A stretch of 10,304 nt of DNA from Actinomycetota bacterium (GTDB taxonomy: Bacteria; Actinomycetota; Humimicrobiia; Humimicrobiales; Humimicrobiaceae). Under the pieces are notes generated by a model. The model was given only the letters and a program-made list of their open reading frames with translations, was not told the origin of the DNA and did no database searches. Each line of letters opens with the position of its first letter. Positions within the stretch are counted from its first letter, which is position 1. The position numbers were made by a program, and so were the translations under genes. The stretch covers positions 1 through 10,304 of the forward strand of contig JAMCVO010000092.1 of the NCBI GenBank assembly GCA_023475715.1. The letters are read 5' to 3'. Positions 5,083 through 10,304 of the stretch are shown piece by piece.

Positions 5083-6714
5083 ATGAAAATTTCTAAAATA
5101 ACTATATGTAATTATCGCTCGGTAAAATTTGAAGTAATTAATCCTTCTGAATTTAATATCTTTGTTGGACAAAACAATCACGGCAAAACAAATATATTTG
5201 AATCTCTCGAATGGTTTTTCAATGGACCCAGAAGAGGTGAAGAAATTGACGATGTTAGACATTGTAAAGCTGGGAAAGAAGAAGTATATGTTGAGGTTGA
5301 ATTTATTGGAGTAAAAAGCGGACTTGATGGAATGCATAATGAAGGGAATAAAACTAAATTATCTAATTTACTTGGAGAATTAGACCAGGTTACGATTAGG
5401 AGAAGTTGTTTGGATCCCAAGAATAGAATTTTTATATTAGAAGGTAAAATAATAGAAAAGCTACCTACGGGATTTGATAATGCTTTAAATGACTTTTTGC
5501 CTAAATTTGAATATGTTGATACCAAAAAATTTTATGAAGATTTAGCCAAATATGGGAAAACAACCCCAATAGGAACAATGTTATCTGGCGTCTTGGAAAC
5601 ACTTCTCGAAGAAAATAATGAGTATCGACAGTTCAAGGAGAAGTTTGATGAACTATTTGGATCGGAAAAGTCCCAAGTTAAAGCAGAATTAGACAATTTA
5701 AGCGGAAAAGTTAAAATTTATCTAGAAAAACAGTTTCCAGAATGCGTGAAGGTTGAATTTAGTGTTAAAGAGCCGTCTTTTGAAGATTTACTTAAAAATT
5801 TTAATACAAAAATTGATGATGGTATTGCGACAAATGCAGATGAAAAGGGTGACGGTATGCAAAGAGCTTTAATGTTAGCAATTATTCAAACATATGCTGA
5901 TTATAGACGAGAAAATGAAGATCTGGGCAAATCCTTTCTCTTTTTAATAGATGAAGCAGAGTTGCACTTACATCCGACTGCACAGAGGCACTTAAAAAAT
6001 GCTCTGTATGAATTATCTCAGAAAGGCGACCAGGTCTTTATAAATACTCATTCTTCTGTTTTTGTGGCCGACGATTTTGATGAACAAATTATATTTAGAG
6101 TTGAAAAACTTCACAGAGAAACAACAGCAAAACCTATTGCTGGTCCAGAAAAGCAATCAGTTGTGTATGAATTATTGGGAGGAAGTCCAGTTGACTTATT
6201 ACTGCCCAGAAACTTTTTAATTGTCGAGGGAAGAAGCGACGAGGCCTTTTTGTCTGGAATAATAAAAAGATTCTATCCCGATAAACCTCCAGTCCAGATC
6301 ATATTTGCAGGAGGAAATTTAGATAAACAAGAAAGATCAATGTCAGCAATTAACTCAATTTATGTACCTCTAGGGATTAATAACCCAATATATAAAGATA
6401 AATTAGTTATCTTATGTGATAAGCCATTTAATCAGAAAAGAGATAATGATAAAAAAGAATTCCTTAAAGCTAATCTAAGTCTTGAACAGAACAACCAGTA
6501 CTTTGAATTATCAGTAGATGCGCTAGAAAAATATTATCCATCGCCTTGGACTAAAACAGAAGAGGAAATTAAAAATCTGGATCAAATTACTAATGGTAAA
6601 TTACTTCTCGCAAGAGATGAAGTTTCACAGAAAATTTCAAAAGATCAGTTTGAATCTCAAATGCCAATTATGTTTAAAGCATTAACAAAATGTTGGGAAT
6701 TGGCATTCAAATAA
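5083..6714 (+). CDS. OLD-like ATP-dependent nuclease (ABC-type ATPase plus TOPRIM-like domain)
   Basis: A 543-residue protein. The N-terminal SMC/ABC-type ATPase has Walker A GQNNHGKT at 29-36, a signature-like KGDGMQRAL at 255-263, Walker B FLFLIDEAELHLHP at 285-298 (D290, E291) and a switch His in INTHSS at 320-325. The C-terminal part starts with NFLIVEGRSDEAFL at 377-390, the glutamate motif of a TOPRIM fold, then IIFAGGN at 406-412 and LVILCDKPF at 441-449, where the second acidic motif usually reads DxD but is DKP here. FELSVDALEKYY (474-485) resembles the element after the catalytic strand in OLD and DUF4435 proteins. Architecture and length resemble OLD nucleases and the ATPase subunits of Gabija and PARIS, which act in phage defence; no GajB-type helicase or separate AriB is adjacent. 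An anti-phage role is inference. Confidence 0.85.
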   Translation: MKISKITICNYRSVKFEVINPSEFNIFVGQNNHGKTNIFESLEWFFNGPRRGEEIDDVRHCKAGKEEVYVEVEFIGVKSGLDGMHNEGNKTKLSNLLGELDQVTIRRSCLDPKNRIFILEGKIIEKLPTGFDNALNDFLPKFEYVDTKKFYEDLAKYGKTTPIGTMLSGVLETLLEENNEYRQFKEKFDELFGSEKSQVKAELDNLSGKVKIYLEKQFPECVKVEFSVKEPSFEDLLKNFNTKIDDGIATNADEKGDGMQRALMLAIIQTYADYRRENEDLGKSFLFLIDEAELHLHPTAQRHLKNALYELSQKGDQVFINTHSSVFVADDFDEQIIFRVEKLHRETTAKPIAGPEKQSVVYELLGGSPVDLLLPRNFLIVEGRSDEAFLSGIIKRFYPDKPPVQIIFAGGNLDKQERSMSAINSIYVPLGINNPIYKDKLVILCDKPFNQKRDNDKKEFLKANLSLEQNNQYFELSVDALEKYYPSPWTKTEEEIKNLDQITNGKLLLARDEVSQKISKDQFESQMPIMFKALTKCWELAFK

Positions 6715-6742
6715 CCATAAATAAATTTTCAGAATAATGAAA

Positions 6743-7042
6743 TCAAGAATATTTAGCTTCAAAGGATTTGTCTGACATTAGAAGATAAATAATGCCTTCA
6801 ATAAAACCAATAAGCCCGGGAATAAATGTCCAGCAAAATAACAGATAAAAAAATCCTTGTAATGGCTTGCCTAAATAAAATTTGTGAATTCCAAAAGTAC
6901 CAAGGAATATTGCAAGTAATGCAGCTGCTATTCTATTTCTATTAGTTCTTGATTCCAAAGCAGGAGTATATTTGCTCTTAACTTGAGCCCGATATTGTTC
7001 TTCCTCCTCTATTTTTTGTTTATCTTTCTCGGTTAAGGTCAT
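6743..7042 (-). CDS. TM2-domain membrane protein
   Basis: A 99-residue protein with a charged N-terminal helix (1-36, rich in Glu and Lys) and a TM2 domain: NRIAAALLAIFLGTFGIHKF (36-55) runs into YLGK and is followed by a second hydrophobic stretch at about 61-89. The LGTFGIHKFYLGK signature identifies the family, whose role is unknown. It converges with the OLD-like gene with 28 bp between the stops and no clear terminator. The -10 box at 7054-7059 leaves about 4 nt of leader and there is no Shine-Dalgarno sequence. Confidence 0.88.
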   Translation of the reverse strand: MTLTEKDKQKIEEEEQYRAQVKSKYTPALESRTNRNRIAAALLAIFLGTFGIHKFYLGKPLQGFFYLLFCWTFIPGLIGFIEGIIYLLMSDKSFEAKYS

Positions 7043-7053
7043 ATTTAAAAGCG

Positions 7054-7059
7054 ATTATA
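7054..7059 (-). promoter_or_regulatory. -10 box of the TM2 gene
   Basis: A consensus TATAAT lies on the minus strand, 11 nt before the ATG and inside the 44-bp gap after the upstream gene's stop. A nearly leaderless transcript of its own is likely. Confidence 0.5.
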
Positions 7060-7086
7060 TATTAGAGATAAATCACCGTACAACTC

Positions 7087-8127
7087 TTATTTCAGGGCAC
7101 GAAGCTTAGATTTTAGTCTCTCGTAAAAGAATACACTGCGACAATAGTTTTTACTTCCAAGATAATCTATTTTCTTTCCGACTGACACTTCATTAATAAG
7201 AGCTGGACAGGTGTTTTTATTATGGCTAATTTGAAAAATAAACCCCAGGCAAATGTCTTCCTTTACAATCTCTGATATATATTCATGAAACATAGGGTTA
7301 TTATCTAAAATCGCAGTTTTAACCTCAGTTTCTTGGTTTTTTAGCAGCATTACACAGGTATACAGATTAAATTTTCTAATCTCACTGATATGCTTTTCGC
7401 AAGTACATTCAATTTCTATAGTTAATGGAATTTTTAGCCAATAAGATTTAGGCCTCTCAAGACCCATTTTTTGTTCCATTTTTAAAACTTTATCCTTTAT
7501 CCGATCTTTAGATTCCTGATCAATTATGAGATGTTCTTTTGTATAGCTTTTCTCCAACCTTTTGCTATATGTTTCAGCAACGCTCGCATTGGCGTCTAAA
7601 TTATTTTCAATAACAATGTAAAGCAGCTCAAAATAAGTTGTGATTTTTATGAAATATAGATACTTACTTTTATTTTCCGAGTTGACGTATATACCATCAA
7701 TTAAATAAGCATTAAGTTGGCGAGGAAATTCTATATTATGTTTTTCCTGAAATATGAAGCTATGAATTAATAGATTTACTAATTCATCAATATCGATACT
7801 AATTTTCTGTCCCTTGTTTTTATCATATTGGTATTCCCAATATATCGAATGGGCGGAACTCTTATCTAGTTTTGATGACCATTCTTTTTCAGGATACTGA
7901 ATAACAGGAATTTTTAGGCCCGAAAAGAATTTTGATAAACAATTAGCTTCTCGAAGTTTGCGGATTGCCAAAGCAGTATTGAAGAAAAATTTCTCTAGAG
8001 TAATAAAATATAAATCATCCTGAACATTATGTTCTTTTGAACCAGCTTTTTTCTCACTTATATAAGTTTTAAATTGATCAAGATCCTTCTTGATATCTTT
8101 TTTCCACTCAAAGGCATTACTTATCAT
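7087..8127 (-). CDS. Protein of unknown function, probably two domains
   Basis: I do not assign a function to this 346-residue protein. Residues 1 to about 175 contain LEKFFFNTALAIRKLREANC (44-63), LVNLLIHSFIFQE (116-128) and DGIYVNSENKSKYLYFIKIT (144-163). This pattern reminds me of a recurring family of short uncharacterised bacterial proteins with an IRKL.EA..LS helix and a later IHSF.F motif. A charged linker (about 180-225) leads to a second part (about 226-346) of alternating strands with CTCEKH at 241-246 and further cysteines at 258, 292, 307 and 329. There is no signal peptide or membrane segment, so it is probably cytoplasmic. It starts 27 bp after the M23 gene and has its own extended -10 box in that gap, so it need not belong to the secretion operon. 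Confidence 0.8.
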   Translation of the reverse strand: MISNAFEWKKDIKKDLDQFKTYISEKKAGSKEHNVQDDLYFITLEKFFFNTALAIRKLREANCLSKFFSGLKIPVIQYPEKEWSSKLDKSSAHSIYWEYQYDKNKGQKISIDIDELVNLLIHSFIFQEKHNIEFPRQLNAYLIDGIYVNSENKSKYLYFIKITTYFELLYIVIENNLDANASVAETYSKRLEKSYTKEHLIIDQESKDRIKDKVLKMEQKMGLERPKSYWLKIPLTIEIECTCEKHISEIRKFNLYTCVMLLKNQETEVKTAILDNNPMFHEYISEIVKEDICLGFIFQISHNKNTCPALINEVSVGKKIDYLGSKNYCRSVFFYERLKSKLRALK

Positions 8128-8134
8128 CTGTAAG

Positions 8135-8143
8135 ATTATAACA
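8135..8143 (-). promoter_or_regulatory. Extended -10 promoter of the 346-residue gene
   Basis: The minus strand reads TGTTATAAT, seven bases before the ATG at 8127, so the predicted first transcribed base is the A of the ATG or its neighbour. The whole element fits into the 27-bp gap after the M23 stop codon. No -35 box is apparent. Confidence 0.7.
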
Positions 8144-8154
8144 ACGATTCGAAA

Positions 8155-8778
8155 TTATGGATTTGCATTTCCTAAAAATGTTCTTGGGTTGACTGGAATT
8201 CCATATACTCTGACCTCAAAATGAAGATGGGGACCGGTTGACCAGCCAGTTGTACCCTCCTTACCTATAATTTGCCCTAAATGCACTGTTTCGCCTTTAT
8301 AGACATAAATTTTATCCAAATGGCCATAAAGTGAAGTTACATTATTTCCACTGTCAATAATAATATGTTTCCCATAACCCCAAAATATTTCCCCTGCATA
8401 AGTAACTTTTCCTTCCATAAAAGGCGTAACCGGATCACCGATTTGACCATAAGGATTGGCAATATCAATGCCGGTATGTAAAATTTGATAAGGAAAATCG
8501 TTTTCTCCAAATTCTAAGGTAATTACTCCATGTACCGGCCATTCCATTGGATTAACAACTTCCTGATCTTTAGATACGTCTCCGGTAGGATCATGAATAG
8601 TAACAGTGTTAGTTGTGGGATTAGAAGTTGCCAAGTGGTCAGAGACTACATCAATTCCGGCATTAACCAGAATAAAAACAGCAATTATTGGGAGAGCCAG
8701 GATAATTAAGAAGGCAACAACAATGTACTTTATTTCTCTCTTAAATGACCAAAGATTTAATAAAAGAAAAGGTTTCAT
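8155..8778 (-). CDS. Membrane-anchored M23 (LytM-type) peptidase
   Basis: A 207-residue zinc metallopeptidase predicted to cut peptidoglycan cross-bridges. A short cytoplasmic basic segment is followed by one membrane helix at about 18-39, then a Thr/Asp-rich linker, and the M23 domain from about 80. All zinc and catalytic residues are present: H101 and D105 (HTGID), H153 (YGHL), and H184 and H186 (GPHLHFEV). It is therefore likely active rather than a degenerate LytM factor. The start lies 3 nt after the VirB4 stop (TAA, TGA, ATG) without a Shine-Dalgarno sequence, implying translational coupling. With VirB4 it suggests a wall-opening enzyme for a type IV secretion-like channel, the role VirB1-type transglycosylases fill elsewhere. 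Control of cell separation is the alternative. Confidence 0.92.
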   Translation of the reverse strand: MKPFLLLNLWSFKREIKYIVVAFLIILALPIIAVFILVNAGIDVVSDHLATSNPTTNTVTIHDPTGDVSKDQEVVNPMEWPVHGVITLEFGENDFPYQILHTGIDIANPYGQIGDPVTPFMEGKVTYAGEIFWGYGKHIIIDSGNNVTSLYGHLDKIYVYKGETVHLGQIIGKEGTTGWSTGPHLHFEVRVYGIPVNPRTFLGNANP

Positions 8779-8781
8779 TCA

Positions 8782-10014
8782 TTAGAGATATATTTCTTTC
8801 GGATCAGTAGTTAAAAGCGGATGCTCTTTTTCTGAAGCTACCACTTTTAGAGCCACATGGTTTTGATCAGCAATAATTAAGGCTTCACCTCGATCACAGG
8901 TTAACAAAAAGTTTTGTTCATATTCACTCAAGTTAAACTCTGCAGCTACTTTTTTAATGGTGGTTGTATCTTGTTTCATTAAAATCCTTAGGGCTGATTG
9001 GGAAGCAATAGCCCGGCCGTAATCCTGAGAGAGAAAATCATTGGCCTGTTGGGAAATAATAGTTACTCCAAGATAATATTTTCTGGCACGTCTAGTCAGT
9101 CCGGCAATAAATCTGGCTGATTCTTCATGCTGCAGCAGCATCCAGCCCTCATCTATGACCAGAATACGCCTTTGAGGGCTTGATTTGACCTGCGAATGGA
9201 CAAAGTTAGCCACAACCAACATCATTATCTGCCTGATCGATTCGTTTAGATCTTTGATATCAAAAATAACTAACCTGTTATCCAGTTTTATATTAGTCTG
9301 GGAATCAAAAACAGATGAAAGTGAGCCTTTGATAAACTTTTCTAATCTGGCACAAAGTTTTTTCTGCCCCATGCCTTTTAATACTTTATAAAAGTCCTTA
9401 AGAATTGGATAGGTTTTTTCTTTTGGTTTTCTGCCCCGAGGGTCTTTTCTCTTTTTCTTGGGTGTATAGCTTGAATTAAGTGACCAGCCGTGTTCTTTGT
9501 AGGTTTGCAGGATGGCTTTATCAACCGCTGCTTTTTCTTCAGCAGATAAGCTTCCGACCATTAAGGAAACAATCTCCGTTAAGTCCTGAATATGTTCTGC
9601 CAGTTCATCTCCATTGGCAGAGCTTAAGGAAAAATCAAAAGGGTTTATTTTTTCCTTGGATTTGGCAGAGAGTTTAATATATGTTCCGTTAACTGAAGCT
9701 GCCAGCTGTTTATATTCTCTTTCCGGATCAACAACAATAACCTTAGTTCCCTGCATCAACTGTCTTAAAATTTCTACTTTGGCTGTATAGCTTTTACCTG
9801 AACCGGATTGGGCAAAAACAATGGAGTTGGCATTATTTAAAGAAAATCTGTCTACGATAACTAAAGAATTATTGGATTTGTTAATACCATATAAAATCCC
9901 TGATTCCTGTACCAGTTCAGAGGAAACAAACGGAAATGTTAGGGCAGCAGAGGAGGAGTCTAAATTTCTTTTTTGTGCCAGCAGGTTTTGGGCTCTGGGG
10001 AGCACAGATTGCAA
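8782..10014 (-). CDS. virB4: VirB4/TraC-like type IV secretion ATPase, C-terminal part
   Basis: This is the ATPase half of a VirB4-family protein, which powers assembly and transport in type IV secretion systems at the inner membrane. Counted from the TTG at 10014, it has Walker A AQSGSGKSYTAK at 68-79, VVDPEREY at 94-101, Walker B RILVIDEGWMLL at 283-294 (D288, E289) and the family element TRRARKYYLGVTIISQQAND (307-325). A very basic insertion lies at 186-200. The frame is open upstream to an in-frame TAA at 10060-10062, and the 15 codons between that stop and the TTG (KTALFQQLEG and neighbours) look like normal VirB4 sequence. The TTG is thus only the best available restart site, with GGAAGGG directly touching it. 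It is either the back half of an interrupted gene or a separately translated ATPase domain. Confidence 0.85.
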   Translation of the reverse strand: MQSVLPRAQNLLAQKRNLDSSSAALTFPFVSSELVQESGILYGINKSNNSLVIVDRFSLNNANSIVFAQSGSGKSYTAKVEILRQLMQGTKVIVVDPEREYKQLAASVNGTYIKLSAKSKEKINPFDFSLSSANGDELAEHIQDLTEIVSLMVGSLSAEEKAAVDKAILQTYKEHGWSLNSSYTPKKKRKDPRGRKPKEKTYPILKDFYKVLKGMGQKKLCARLEKFIKGSLSSVFDSQTNIKLDNRLVIFDIKDLNESIRQIMMLVVANFVHSQVKSSPQRRILVIDEGWMLLQHEESARFIAGLTRRARKYYLGVTIISQQANDFLSQDYGRAIASQSALRILMKQDTTTIKKVAAEFNLSEYEQNFLLTCDRGEALIIADQNHVALKVVASEKEHPLLTTDPKEIYL

Positions 10015-10059
10015 CCCTTCCAGCTGTTGAAAAAGTGCAGTTTTTATATAAAAAGAAAT

Positions 10060-10304
10060 TTAGACTCTTACGGTTTCTAAAAGTGTGGTTTTTTTATTAA
10101 GCTCAGTCAGAGAATCAGCTGTAACGGTCATATAAATTGAGACCTGAAATAACTTTTCTTGTCCCCGCTGGATTTTATCTTTTAGCTCCATCGCAGATTC
10201 CAAAGGATCTGTAATTTCCGAACCAATAACCTTACCGGCCTTGAGCATGGTTCTTTTGGTTGACTCTAGTTCAGTGATTTTCTTTAAATAATGCCAACTC
10301 CATT
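10060..10304 (-). pseudogene. virB4: VirB4-like ATPase, N-terminal part, ended by an in-frame TAA and continuing past the window edge
   Basis: The frame is open from the right edge to the TAA at 10060-10062, giving about 80 visible residues. GQEKLFQVSIYMTVTADSLT and the preceding DPLESAMELKDKIQ match the end of the N-terminal CagE/TrbE/VirB4 domain. The sequence on the other side of the stop continues the same protein in the same frame, so this is a single nonsense codon and not a frameshift; AAA, CAA or GAA to TAA would explain it. It may be a true pseudogenising mutation, an amplification or sequencing error, or a genuine split into two polypeptides. Confidence 0.7.

Noticed and set aside
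5178..5525. Minus-strand 115-codon open frame inside the OLD-like gene
   Set aside because: It lies wholly within a well-supported gene in another frame, with no recognisable domain.
5083..6714. Gabija system
   Set aside because: No UvrD/GajB-like gene is adjacent. The helicase at 1934-3103 is of the RecD/Dda type, 2 kb away and on the other strand.
10060..10062. Alternative genetic code explaining the stop in virB4
   Set aside because: The codon is TAA, used as a normal stop by several genes here. The recoding known in related phyla concerns TGA, and no long frame here contains internal TGA.

Overview
The window looks like part of a small, AT-rich, densely packed bacterial genome, most likely a member of the Candidate Phyla Radiation (Patescibacteria, perhaps Microgenomates). 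This is an inference from the small, mostly separately promoted genes, a tRNA without encoded CCA, promoters that imply leaderless mRNAs, and a VirB4 ATPase followed by a membrane-anchored M23 peptidase. The standard bacterial code fits: genes end in TAA or TGA and no long frame is broken by TGA.

Left part (1-3187, all minus strand): glmS (glucosamine-6-phosphate synthase) runs to the left edge. Its last codons are replaced by an 82-bp exact inverted copy of its own interior (1-82 versus 390-471), which looks like a fold-back chimera at a contig end. A 7-nt tandem repeat lies inside its glutaminase domain. Upstream are a RecD/Dda-type SF1B helicase and a tRNA-Val(UAC) only 11 nt in front of the helicase start.

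Middle part (3188-8154): a run of small accessory genes on alternating strands. They are a single-HKD phospholipase D-like nuclease, an 85-residue unknown protein, an XRE-type repressor (converging with the unknown gene and overlapping it by 21 bp), a membrane-anchored HNH-like nuclease with exported cysteines, an OLD-like ABC-ATPase/TOPRIM protein, a TM2-domain membrane protein, and a 346-residue protein of unknown function. Several of these genes have an extended -10 box (TGTTATAAT or close to it) 6-11 nt before the start codon and no useful Shine-Dalgarno sequence. They are probably transcribed singly as leaderless or nearly leaderless mRNAs. This block contains the best candidates for defence or DNA-handling functions, but no known multi-gene defence system is complete here.

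Right part (8155-10304, minus strand): a type IV secretion-like pair. VirB4 ATPase enters from beyond the right edge and is cut by one in-frame TAA at 10060-10062. Its C-terminal half, with Walker A and B, continues in the same frame and is followed after 3 nt by an M23 (LytM) peptidase with a membrane anchor and intact zinc ligands. The pair fits an envelope-spanning DNA or protein transfer machine with its own wall hydrolase.
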